DNA of 12,110 bases from Candidatus Collierbacteria bacterium (GTDB lineage Bacteria > Patescibacteriota > Microgenomatia > UBA1400 > MFAQ01): assembly GCA_003531665.1 (NCBI GenBank), contig DQFC01000002.1, forward strand, positions 16,515-28,624, written 5' to 3'. Every line of letters starts with the position of its first letter. Positions within the stretch are counted from its first letter, which is position 1. A program made the position numbers and the translations under genes. Below the pieces are notes generated by a model. The model saw only the letters and a program-made list of their open reading frames with translations. It was not told the DNA's origin and searched no databases. Positions 4,747 to 12,033 of this stretch are shown one piece after another.

Positions 4747-7713
4747 ATGCCAAAAGATAAACACCTAATCAAAGAAGTTGAAGCATCTCCGGACTTTCCT
4801 ATTTTGGAAAGGCAGTTATTGGACCATTGGTACAAATCGGGAATTGTGGACAAGTATTTGCACAAAAACGACGCGTCTAACGAAAAATTTTATTTTCAAG
4901 ACGGACCTATTACTGCCAACAATCCCATGGCCGTCCATCATGCTTGGGGTCGCACCTACAAGGATCTCTGGCAACGCTACAAGAATATGCGCGGTTTCAA
5001 ACAAAGATTTCAAAACGGTTTTGACTGTCAGGGTCTTTGGGTAGAAGTTGAAGTAGAAAAAGAGTTAGGCTTTCACTTTAAAAAGGATATCGAAGCGTAT
5101 GGGGTGGCTGCCTTTATACAGCATTGCAAAGACCGTGTCATTAAGTATTCAGGGATTCAGACTGAACAGAGTAAACGTCTTGGCTATTTTATGGACTGGG
5201 ACCATTCATACTTCACCATGTCGGATGAGAACAATTATATGATTTGGCATTTTCTCAAAGTATGCTGGGAAAAAGGCTGGATCTACAAAGGTCATGACTC
5301 CGTTCCATGGTGCCCTCGTTGTGAAACCGCCATTTCACAACACGAGATGCTGACAGAGGATTACAAAGAGCTTACACATAAATCGATTTATTTCAAGCTT
5401 CCTCTAGTAGGTAGGAACGCAGAATATTTGATGGTATGGACCACTACACCGTGGACTCTTCCCGCTAATATTGCGGTCGCAGTTGACGAGAAGCAAGACT
5501 ATTCTCTTGTGGAGGACGATACCGGGGATAACTTATGGGTTTTGAAAGACTTGGTTGGAACCGTTTTTAAAGGGGGATACAAAAAGGTGGTCAAAACTGT
5601 AAGGGGTACAGAGCTGGTCGGTCTTCACTATACCGGGCCATTTGACGGAATTACTGCCATCAAAGATGTGGCCACAGAAAATCCAGACAAATTTCATATA
5701 GTTATTCCGACGGATTCTTATATTATGCCAATTAGTAATTCCGAAGGTACCGGTTTGATTCATACGGCGGTTAGCGCCGGATCCGAAGATTTCGCATTGG
5801 GCAAGAAACTTGGACTACCAATGATCCCCATTATTGCCGACAACGCCGATTATCTACCGGGACTAGACTTTTTATCCGGTCAAAACGCAAAAAAACATCC
5901 GGAAATAATTCTGGAATATCTGGAAGAAAGGGACAAAAAGGGAGATAAATGGATTTTTAAAATCGAGAATTATACACATCGATATCCTGCCTGTTGGAGA
6001 TGTAAAACAGAACTGGTTTGGAAAGTAGCCGATGAATGGTATATCGCCATGGATAAAGTCGATCCGGACGATAATCAAAAACGGACTCTTCGTCAAAAAA
6101 TGATCGATTCTGCCAAAAAAATAAATTGGAAACCTGAGTCAGGTTATGATCGTGAATTGGAATGGTTGGACAATATGCACGATTGGCTCATCAGCAAGAA
6201 GAATCGTTATTGGGGTCTGGCTCTCCCCATCTGGGTTTGCGACAAATGTGAAAAGTTTGAGGTTATCGGAAGTAAGGAAGAGTTAGGGGAAAAAGCAGTT
6301 TCCGGTTGGGATAAGTTTGAGGGACACTCTCCACACAAGCCGTTTATTGATGAGGTAAAAATAAAACATGTCCTGCCTGCCGGCAGGCAGGCTTGCGGAG
6401 GCACTATGTCTCGCATTTTGGATGTTGGTAACCCATGGTTGGATGCCGGTATTGTGCCCTTTTCCACTTTAGTCGATCCGAAGACGGGAAAGGTTAGCTA
6501 TACATCCGACAAAAAATATTGGAAGGAATGGTTTCCGGCCGACTTTATTACGGAATCGTTTCCGGGCCAATTCAAAAATTGGTTTTACTCCATGATTGCC
6601 ATGAGTACGGTTCTTGAAGATACCAACCCCTTTGAATCAGTACTCGGCTACTACTCTATGCTTGGTGAAGACGGACGTCCCATGCACAAATCGTGGGGGA
6701 ACGCCATCGAATTTAATGAAGGGGCGGATAAGATTGGAGCCGATGTTATGCGTTGGTCTTTTACGAGACACAACCCCGAGAGGAATCTTCTTTTTGGTTA
6801 CAAATTGACAGCAGAAACCAAGAGACAATTCCATATGCTACTTTGGAACTCGTATCGATTTTTTGCCAATTTTGCCGCCTTGGAAAATTGGCATCCGGAA
6901 ATCGAATTTGAGCATATTCCCACGAAGCTGGATCTTTGGATACTGAACCGGCTGGACCAGATGGTTTTGGAAGTGACCGATGGTTTGGAAAAATTAGATG
7001 CACATTTTGCCTCCACATCAATTGAAAGTTTCGTTTCCGATTTATCCACCTGGTACATTCGTCGTTCTCGTGACAGAGTCGGGCCTAGTGCCCAAATCCC
7101 TGATGACAAAGAAACTTGTTATCGTACCCTTAGGACAATTTTTGACTGTTTGTCTCGTGTCCTTATGCCATTTACCCCTTTTATGGCCGACATGATCTAT
7201 ACCAATATCACAGGTGAAGAATCTGTTCATTTGGCAGAATGGCCGGCAGTCACTACTCCGGAAGTTGTAGATAGTAAATTGATTGAGAATATGTCCCTAG
7301 TAAGGAGAATATGCGAGATGGGCCATTCCGTTAGAAAAATCGAAAAAATGGCGGTAAAACAACCACTATCAAAAATGACCGTCCTCGGTCCAGAATCAGG
7401 TCTTGAAAAGGAAAAAGAATTAATTCAATTAATTAAAGACGAGCTCAATGTGCTGGCTGTTTATTTTATCGAAGACAAAGAGCTTTCGGTTAAGCTCGAT
7501 CTGGATCTCACTCCGGACTTAATAAACAGAGGCAAAACCAGGGAGATAATTCGGTCTATCCAAGAGGCGAGAAAGCAAGCCGGTTGTAATTTGGACGAAT
7601 CAGTCTCTGTCACCTTACCGGATTGGCCGAAAGAATTTGAAGATGAAATCAAGAGAAAAACTCTGGTCAAAGAAATTACAAGAGGGGATTTGATTAAGAT
7701 TTTTAGAAGCTAA
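4747..7713 (+). CDS. ileS: Isoleucyl-tRNA synthetase with variant AVHH signature
   Basis: This 988-residue class I synthetase charges tRNA-Ile in the cytoplasm. DGPITANNPMAVHHAWGRTYKD (from 52) holds the nucleotide-binding signature, but the usual HxGH reads A62-V-H-H65, like the GxHH exchange known in some type 2 IleRS. The KMSKS loop reads PMHKSWGN (645-652). The CP1 editing domain is present: WTTTPWTLPAN (231-241) and GTGLIHTA (334-341) with E347-D348. Zinc-knuckle cysteines: CPRC 189-192, CWRC 416-419, CDKC 498-501 and a lone C550. A 20-bp palindrome encodes LPAGRQA (543-549) just before C550, where a CxC pair is usual, so one ligand seems lost or shifted. The anticodon-binding domain fills about 710 to the end. 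It is preceded by an Ile T-box and overlaps rodA by TAATG. No Shine-Dalgarno site is seen. Confidence 0.97.
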   Translation: MPKDKHLIKEVEASPDFPILERQLLDHWYKSGIVDKYLHKNDASNEKFYFQDGPITANNPMAVHHAWGRTYKDLWQRYKNMRGFKQRFQNGFDCQGLWVEVEVEKELGFHFKKDIEAYGVAAFIQHCKDRVIKYSGIQTEQSKRLGYFMDWDHSYFTMSDENNYMIWHFLKVCWEKGWIYKGHDSVPWCPRCETAISQHEMLTEDYKELTHKSIYFKLPLVGRNAEYLMVWTTTPWTLPANIAVAVDEKQDYSLVEDDTGDNLWVLKDLVGTVFKGGYKKVVKTVRGTELVGLHYTGPFDGITAIKDVATENPDKFHIVIPTDSYIMPISNSEGTGLIHTAVSAGSEDFALGKKLGLPMIPIIADNADYLPGLDFLSGQNAKKHPEIILEYLEERDKKGDKWIFKIENYTHRYPACWRCKTELVWKVADEWYIAMDKVDPDDNQKRTLRQKMIDSAKKINWKPESGYDRELEWLDNMHDWLISKKNRYWGLALPIWVCDKCEKFEVIGSKEELGEKAVSGWDKFEGHSPHKPFIDEVKIKHVLPAGRQACGGTMSRILDVGNPWLDAGIVPFSTLVDPKTGKVSYTSDKKYWKEWFPADFITESFPGQFKNWFYSMIAMSTVLEDTNPFESVLGYYSMLGEDGRPMHKSWGNAIEFNEGADKIGADVMRWSFTRHNPERNLLFGYKLTAETKRQFHMLLWNSYRFFANFAALENWHPEIEFEHIPTKLDLWILNRLDQMVLEVTDGLEKLDAHFASTSIESFVSDLSTWYIRRSRDRVGPSAQIPDDKETCYRTLRTIFDCLSRVLMPFTPFMADMIYTNITGEESVHLAEWPAVTTPEVVDSKLIENMSLVRRICEMGHSVRKIEKMAVKQPLSKMTVLGPESGLEKEKELIQLIKDELNVLAVYFIEDKELSVKLDLDLTPDLINRGKTREIIRSIQEARKQAGCNLDESVSVTLPDWPKEFEDEIKRKTLVKEITRGDLIKIFRS
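6372..6391. repeat. Perfect 20-bp palindrome inserted in frame in ileS
   Basis: CCTGCCTGCC is followed directly by its reverse complement GGCAGGCAGG. In the ileS frame it reads LPAGRQA. I recall such palindromes recurring in CPR genomes, often inside genes. The local GC content is far above the surrounding ileS sequence. Confidence 0.8.
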
Positions 7714-8768
7714 TGCGTCAAAACAAAGGCCTCCTCTTTGCCGCCTTGGTGCTTATCGAGGTGCTTAGCTTAGTCACGCTCTGGAGCACTGTGCCGGATC
7801 TTTTTATGTCTCAATTGGCCTTTGTGGTAGCCGGTGCAATTATAATTTACTTACTCGGTAAGTCCGATATCGTTCTCTTACTTACTTTGGGGAAAACTTT
7901 TTATATCGTTAGCATTGTTCTATTGTTAATCACCATGGTGGTTGGGCGGAATATCAGAGGCTCCGTCAGATGGATTGACCTTGGTTTTTTTAATCTCCAG
8001 ACTTCAGAAATAATCAAGCCTCTGTTAGCGATTTCTTACTCAGCCTACATTTCAAATTTAAAAAAAATCAATTGGAGGCAACTATTGATATTTTTATGTT
8101 TGGCTTTCATTCCGGTGGCACTGGTGGCGATACAGCCTGATCTGGGGTCGGCTCTCACATTAGTTTTTCTACCCGTTGCCATATTGGTTGTTTCTGGTCA
8201 AATCAATAAGTTATTGGTTCTTGGGGCTGTTTGTATCGCCTTGGTTCTGCCCTTGGAAGCGAGACTGCTAAAACCATATCAGCGCCAGAGATTGGAGACC
8301 TTTATCAATCCGTACACGGATCCAAAAGGAGCCGGCTATAACGTTATTCAGTCCACCATAGCCGTCGGTTCCGGAAAGATATTTGGCAAGGGTGTGAAAC
8401 TTGGTACTCAGTCTCACCTAAATTTTCTCCCGGAAAGGCACACAGACTTCATCTTTGCCTCATACGTGGAGGAATTCGGCTTTGTTGGGGCGTTGGTGCT
8501 ATTCCTTTCGTACTTCGTTATTTTTCGTTTTTGCCTATATGGAATAGAGCGTCTTCATGATAGGCAGCAAAACCTACTGTCCCTTTCGATATTTTTCCTA
8601 TTTCTCTTTCAGTTTGTGGTAAACGTAGGTATGAACCTGGGGATCATGCCGGTAACCGGCATTACACTCCCCCTGTTTTCATACGGGGGTAGCTCACTTC
8701 TCAGCTTTGCCATCTTGGTTGGATTACTCTGCCGCCAGCTTGATCTAATCACCCCTTTTGAGATATAA
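7713..8768 (+). CDS. rodA: RodA-type SEDS peptidoglycan glycosyltransferase
   Basis: The protein has 351 residues and is predicted to be polytopic, with about ten membrane helices. SEDS proteins polymerise lipid II into glycan strands; RodA works in side-wall elongation with a class B PBP. Family blocks in order: GRNIRGSVRWIDLG (78-91), QTSEIIKP (96-103), QPDLGSA (141-147), YQRQRLETFINPYTDPKGAGYN (189-210), QSTIAVGSG (213-221), GTQSHLNFLPERHTDFIFA (231-249), PVTGITLPLFSYGGSS (313-328). Asp245 in HTDF corresponds to the catalytic acid. The YQ-R-R and DP-G-GYN-QS-IA-GSG blocks fit RodA better than FtsW, though FtsW cannot be fully excluded. Its ATG overlaps the ileS stop (TAATG at 7711-7715), so its expression is likely also under the T-box. 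No partner PBP gene is visible here. Confidence 0.92.
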   Translation: MRQNKGLLFAALVLIEVLSLVTLWSTVPDLFMSQLAFVVAGAIIIYLLGKSDIVLLLTLGKTFYIVSIVLLLITMVVGRNIRGSVRWIDLGFFNLQTSEIIKPLLAISYSAYISNLKKINWRQLLIFLCLAFIPVALVAIQPDLGSALTLVFLPVAILVVSGQINKLLVLGAVCIALVLPLEARLLKPYQRQRLETFINPYTDPKGAGYNVIQSTIAVGSGKIFGKGVKLGTQSHLNFLPERHTDFIFASYVEEFGFVGALVLFLSYFVIFRFCLYGIERLHDRQQNLLSLSIFFLFLFQFVVNVGMNLGIMPVTGITLPLFSYGGSSLLSFAILVGLLCRQLDLITPFEI

Positions 8769-8769
8769 T
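8740..8769 (+). promoter_or_regulatory. Promoter of the rplU operon inside the end of rodA (predicted leaderless)
   Basis: TTGATC (8740-8745), 18-base spacer, perfect TATAAT (8764-8769). The rodA stop codon TAA (8766-8768) lies within this -10. The rplU ATG starts seven bases later, so the transcript should begin at or just before the start codon. Confidence 0.72.
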
Positions 8770-8776
8770 AGCGCCC

Positions 8777-9103
8777 ATGGCAGATAAAATCACATACGCA
8801 GTTATCCAACTTGGTGCAAAACAATATTTAGTCAAAGAAGGAGATAAGGTCGTGGCTGAAAAAATCGACCTCAAGGAGGGGGAAACCCTCAAAGTTAAAG
8901 AAGTTCTCCTGGGATATGACGGAGAAAAAACTCTCATCGGTGATCCTTATCTGGACAAAGCCACCGTTGATCTTGTAATGGAGGGAACTAAGAAGGGCGA
9001 GAAGATACGCATAGCCAAGTTTAAGGCCAAATCCAGATATCGCAGGGTGACCGGACACAGACAGCTTGAAAGCCATTTCACCGTCAAAGCTATCAATTTC
9101 TAA
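8777..9103 (+). CDS. rplU: 50S ribosomal protein L21
   Basis: The protein has 108 residues, the usual length. It begins YAVIQLGAKQYLVKEGDKVVAEKID (7-31), has the VLLGYDG strand and IGDPYL-KATV turn, and ends with the rRNA-binding K-FKAKSRYRRVTGHRQLESHFTVKAI block (from about 80), the most conserved L21 signature. L21 binds 23S rRNA and usually sits next to L27. Here a methyltransferase gene separates them. There is no Shine-Dalgarno site; the promoter -10 lies only seven bases before the ATG. The promoter lets L21 be made independently of ileS-rodA. Confidence 0.97.
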   Translation: MADKITYAVIQLGAKQYLVKEGDKVVAEKIDLKEGETLKVKEVLLGYDGEKTLIGDPYLDKATVDLVMEGTKKGEKIRIAKFKAKSRYRRVTGHRQLESHFTVKAINF

Positions 9104-9108
9104 TATTT

Positions 9109-10161
9109 ATGCGTTTCATACTTTTCGTTGGCGCCAGCAATACTCTGGCGGAGTCCGAAATTGAGGCTCAAATCAAGGGTGCCGTTCTTCGACAGCCGAA
9201 TCTCTATGTATTTGAGTCGGAAAATGAATCTACCGCCACAAACTTAGCCTCAAGACTTGGTAGCAGTATCAAACTAGCCATTGAGATGGTCGGGGTCGCC
9301 CCCGTGCCTACCTCCCTAGCCGATCTAATAAAGGCCAAAAACTTCTCCATAACTTCCCTTGATGGATTCAAAGATTCTCCTCAAATTAACCAAGAAATTA
9401 AAGACCTGTTGCAAAAAGGACGCTTCATACTCCCAAAAGAGCAGTTTGGGCTCTCTCCGGTTTTGTTAAAAAAACACAAAATTGACGAGTTTTTTGTCGA
9501 TCAAAAGAGCGAAGAGGTGTGGCAGACTATTTGGATTCATGATTTCGAGCATTGGATAAAAAAAGATCGTCATATGCCCTTTGCGAATGCTAAGGCCGGC
9601 ATTCTTCCACCCAAAATTGCCAGAAGTATGGTAAATCTCGTCCCAATTGGTCCAATTGGGAGGCTCTTGGTAGACCCTTTTTGTGGCTCAGGTCGTGTTT
9701 TGATCGAAGCCTTGGAACTTGGGTTTCTGGTGGGTGGAGCAGACATATTGGCAGATCAGGTTCGTGAGACGAAAGCCAATCTTGACAGTCTCGGATTTGA
9801 GGGGAGACTAGAGGTTCTGGATGCTACCCATCTCTCGGATAAATTCCACGATGTAGATGCCATTGTTACCGAACCATTTCTAGGAAAACCAAATCTACGT
9901 CCGGACCAGATTAGATATTTGGTTCCCGGTCTGCAAAAATTATATTTAGGCTGTCTGAAGAACTGGCTAAGTGTCCTTAAACCTGGAGGTTTTGTGGTTA
10001 TGGTCTTTCCTAGCTTCGATGATGGAAAGCACATCTATAAGACAAGTAGCGTCATTGACGGGAAGCTGGAATTGAGTTACAATCTCCTCAAACGCGACAT
10101 ACTATATTCACGCCCGAACGCAGACGTTAGGCGCGAAATCGTCGTCCTTCAAAAAAAATAA
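9109..10161 (+). CDS. Trm11-like SAM-dependent RNA (guanine-N2) methyltransferase
   Basis: The protein has 350 residues. The N-terminal part (1-65) resembles the N-terminal domain of Trm11/TrmG10 proteins: RFILFVGASNTLAESEIEA, then LASRLGSSIKLA. HDFEHWIKKDRHMPF (144-158) leads into the Rossmann domain. SAM motif I is VDPFCGSGRVLIEA (188-201), with Asp212 and Asp238 as likely cofactor contacts. Motif IV, usually DPPY in this amino-methyltransferase group, reads TEPF (254-257), followed by LGKP. The family methylates guanosine N2 in tRNA, and I infer a tRNA or rRNA substrate. The TEPF change may be a lineage variant or alter activity. It lies between rplU and rpmA, five bases after rplU, without a Shine-Dalgarno site. 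In Firmicutes this slot holds a protease that processes L27. Confidence 0.82.
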   Translation: MRFILFVGASNTLAESEIEAQIKGAVLRQPNLYVFESENESTATNLASRLGSSIKLAIEMVGVAPVPTSLADLIKAKNFSITSLDGFKDSPQINQEIKDLLQKGRFILPKEQFGLSPVLLKKHKIDEFFVDQKSEEVWQTIWIHDFEHWIKKDRHMPFANAKAGILPPKIARSMVNLVPIGPIGRLLVDPFCGSGRVLIEALELGFLVGGADILADQVRETKANLDSLGFEGRLEVLDATHLSDKFHDVDAIVTEPFLGKPNLRPDQIRYLVPGLQKLYLGCLKNWLSVLKPGGFVVMVFPSFDDGKHIYKTSSVIDGKLELSYNLLKRDILYSRPNADVRREIVVLQKK

Positions 10162-10169
10162 CGCACCAA

Positions 10170-10196
10170 AACTAATAACCAATAACTAATAACCAA
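10170..10196 (+). repeat. Direct repeat in the G-free leader of rpmA
   Basis: AACTAATAACCAA occurs at 10170-10182 and again at 10184-10196. The 35 bases 10164-10198 contain no G at all, so the RNA just before the rpmA start is probably unpaired. There is no Shine-Dalgarno site, so this may be an unstructured ribosome-landing stretch. Confidence 0.75.
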
Positions 10197-10198
10197 AA

Positions 10199-10450
10199 AT
10201 GGCACACGTTAAATCCGGTGGAGCAACCAGACAACATGCTCAACGAGCGGGAAAAAGACTAGGAGTCAAAATTTATGGCAGTCAAGCAGTTAAGACGGGT
10301 CAAATAATCGTCAGACAAAGAGGAGCTGATTTTCATGCCGGTATGAACACCGAACTTGGTCGAGATTTCACCCTATTTTCTCTAATCGAGGGGACGGTCA
10401 AATACAGGAAATTGCATGGCGTTAATTACGTTGACGTAATCGCAAAATAA
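10199..10450 (+). CDS. rpmA: 50S ribosomal protein L27
   Basis: The protein has 83 residues. It begins MAHVKSGGATR, the N-terminal arm that reaches toward the peptidyl-transferase centre, continues KRLGVKIYGSQAVKTGQIIVRQRG (19-42), then FHAGMNTELGRDFTLFSLIEGTVKY (45-69). The segment QHAQRAG (12-18) differs from the common NGRDS-type sequence. The mature arm is encoded directly, without the Firmicute-type extension that needs cleavage. The start is fixed by the typical MAH; the leader lacks a Shine-Dalgarno site. The stop overlaps the parB start (TAATG at 10448-10452), suggesting coupled translation. Confidence 0.97.
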   Translation: MAHVKSGGATRQHAQRAGKRLGVKIYGSQAVKTGQIIVRQRGADFHAGMNTELGRDFTLFSLIEGTVKYRKLHGVNYVDVIAK

Positions 10451-11403
10451 TGGACGACCAACCAGTTGCCATACTTCCTTTAGATTATTTACAACCGAAC
10501 CCACTACAGCCAAGAGGTGTCATTACACCTGAGTCCCTCTCCGAACTAGTCGATTCAATTAAAACCCACGGAATTATTCAACCTTTGGTGGTTGCTCACA
10601 CACCTGCCGGCTACCAAATCATTGCCGGAGAAAGACGTTGGAGGGCTTCCAGGCTTGCGGGTCTCAAAGAGGTTCCTGTTCGAATTATCGAAACTTCACC
10701 TCAAGGAATGTTGGAGATGGCTATTGTTGAAAACGTTCAGAGGACAGATCTGAATCCAATTGACCGAGCCAACTCTTTCGATCGATTAATTAGAGAATTC
10801 AGTTTATCTAACTCCGATATCTGCATTCGAATTGGAAAAAGCCCAGCCTTTGTTAGTAATACCATGCGTCTTCTTGAGCTCCCTGATGCTCTGAAGGATG
10901 GACTTATCTCCGGAGTTATCTCTGAAGGTCACGCAAGGGCTTTGGCTGCCATTCCGGACACTCAATCAATGATCGAGGCGTACAAGATAATTCTTCGCGA
11001 AGGTGGGTCAGTAAGAAGAGCCGAAGAGCTAGCCCGCAGGTTCAAAAAAAGTATGCATAAGTCTAAAGCCATTGACGGTTTTAACACTAAAACAGTCAAC
11101 GAATCTATAGACAACATGGCCAGTGAAATCGAAAAATCAATTGGTGAAAATGCTCACGTCAAGATGCGCAGATCCAGAGTCGAAACTGCTATACATATTG
11201 TCTTAAGAGGAAATCCCGAAGAAACCGAAAAACAAATCCAAAAAATTCACGACTCCCTCGTCACCTCAAGCACAACACCCGTCATTGCCCCGCCGGAGAC
11301 CGAAAGTACCTACTCTAATCCATTTGAGCCCTTTTCCGACTCTTTCGCCCCTCTTTCTGTCGGAGATTCTCAAGGTGGTCAGAATAATCCTCGCGAGTAT
11401 TAA
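10450..11403 (+). CDS. parB: ParB-family chromosome partitioning protein
   Basis: The protein has 317 residues and is a CTP-dependent DNA-sliding clamp that loads at parS sites. The N-terminal domain has NPLQPR (17-22), SLSELVDSIKTHGIIQPLVV (29-48), the CTP-binding box AGERRWRASRLAGLKEVPVRI (59-79) and ENVQRTDLNPIDRA (94-107). The DNA-binding helix-turn-helix spans NSDICIRIGKSPAFVSNTMRLLELP (121-145), followed by ISEGHARAL (157-165). Residues 222-270 resemble the C-terminal dimerisation domain. Residues 271-317 are a Ser/Pro/Glu-rich tail, probably disordered. No parA is adjacent and I did not spot a parS site. It is coupled to rpmA by TAATG and is convergent with lepB, one base apart. A plasmid-type ParB or Noc is less likely in this chromosomal context. 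Confidence 0.93.
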   Translation: MDDQPVAILPLDYLQPNPLQPRGVITPESLSELVDSIKTHGIIQPLVVAHTPAGYQIIAGERRWRASRLAGLKEVPVRIIETSPQGMLEMAIVENVQRTDLNPIDRANSFDRLIREFSLSNSDICIRIGKSPAFVSNTMRLLELPDALKDGLISGVISEGHARALAAIPDTQSMIEAYKIILREGGSVRRAEELARRFKKSMHKSKAIDGFNTKTVNESIDNMASEIEKSIGENAHVKMRRSRVETAIHIVLRGNPEETEKQIQKIHDSLVTSSTTPVIAPPETESTYSNPFEPFSDSFAPLSVGDSQGGQNNPREY

Positions 11404-11404
11404 T

Positions 11405-11989
11405 CTACTCGGCTCGAACAGTCTCCTCTTTTGCCTTCACGGGACCCATCACTAGGCCCGCAACATTTGATGGCCAATACCGGAAAAATACCTTCCCTAC
11501 AATATTCCTATATGGCACCGGCCCCCAATCCCTGCTGTCGGATGAGTGGTCCCGATTATCTCCGAAGGCCATGATCTCATTTGGCTGAACAGTATATTCC
11601 TCCCCATCATGCAAAAATTGCCCTGGTGCGGTAGTGTATTCTTTGGGAAGGTAAAATTCTTCCAGCATCTGCCCATCGATGAACACTTTTCCTTCCTTGA
11701 CCATCACGGTCTGCCCGGGAGTGGCGATTACCCGCTTAATGAAATCGAAATCTTCGTTTATGGGAGCCTTAAAGACAATTACGTCACCGTCCATTGGCTG
11801 TCTGGCCCTGTAGGTCACTTTATCGGTCAGAAGGTATTCTTTGTCTTTAAATGTGGGGAACATTGAGCTTCCTTTTACTTGATGTGGTTGCATGAGAAAC
11901 AGGTAGACCACCACAAAAACCGAGGCAGAAATTACAAAGGCCTCAACGAATTCATAAATGATATGAACAAACTTTCGAAAGAAAGACAT
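11405..11989 (-). CDS. lepB: Signal peptidase I
   Basis: The protein has 194 residues and is a membrane serine protease that removes Sec/Tat signal peptides outside the membrane. One N-terminal membrane helix (about 12-33) is followed by box B VKGSSMFPT (38-46), with nucleophile Ser42. Box D, FIKRVIATPG (83-92), supplies the general base Lys85. Box E is GDNRDHSSDSR (143-153). The length fits the short Gram-positive-type enzymes. It probably processes exported proteins such as the VanW-like protein, but not the lipoprotein or the pilin, which use other peptidases. The ATG lies six bases after a -10 box, so the mRNA is predicted leaderless. It is convergent with parB with one base between stops and no clear terminator. 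Confidence 0.95.
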   Translation of the reverse strand: MSFFRKFVHIIYEFVEAFVISASVFVVVYLFLMQPHQVKGSSMFPTFKDKEYLLTDKVTYRARQPMDGDVIVFKAPINEDFDFIKRVIATPGQTVMVKEGKVFIDGQMLEEFYLPKEYTTAPGQFLHDGEEYTVQPNEIMAFGDNRDHSSDSRDWGPVPYRNIVGKVFFRYWPSNVAGLVMGPVKAKEETVRAE

Positions 11990-11995
11990 CAGTTA

Positions 11996-12024
11996 AGTTT
12001 ACTTTGACTGATATAATTATTCAA
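11996..12024 (-). promoter_or_regulatory. Promoter of lepB (predicted leaderless)
   Basis: On the minus strand: TTGAAT (12024-12019), 17 bases, TAAACT (12001-11996, four of six). The lepB ATG starts six bases further on. It overlaps the tRNA promoter on the other strand. Confidence 0.6.
12009..12017 (+). promoter_or_regulatory. Extended -10 promoter of tRNA-Val
   Basis: TGA-TATAAT is a perfect extended -10. Predicted start near 12024, ten bases before the mature tRNA. No good -35 lies 16-18 bases upstream; the TTGACT at 12004 is too close to serve. Confidence 0.65.
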
Positions 12025-12033
12025 GTTAAATTC

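Noticed and set aside
4605..4865. Minus-strand open frame across the T-box and ileS start
   Set aside because: It overlaps the riboswitch and a clear essential gene, and has no domain signature.
9642..9660. CCCAATTGG-T-CCAATTGGG palindrome in the methyltransferase gene
   Set aside because: It results from the coded repeat P-I-G-P-I-G with identical codons and probably has no separate role.
12004..12017. TTGACT and TATAAT as one promoter for the tRNA
   Set aside because: Only two bases separate them. The extended -10 alone explains the site better.
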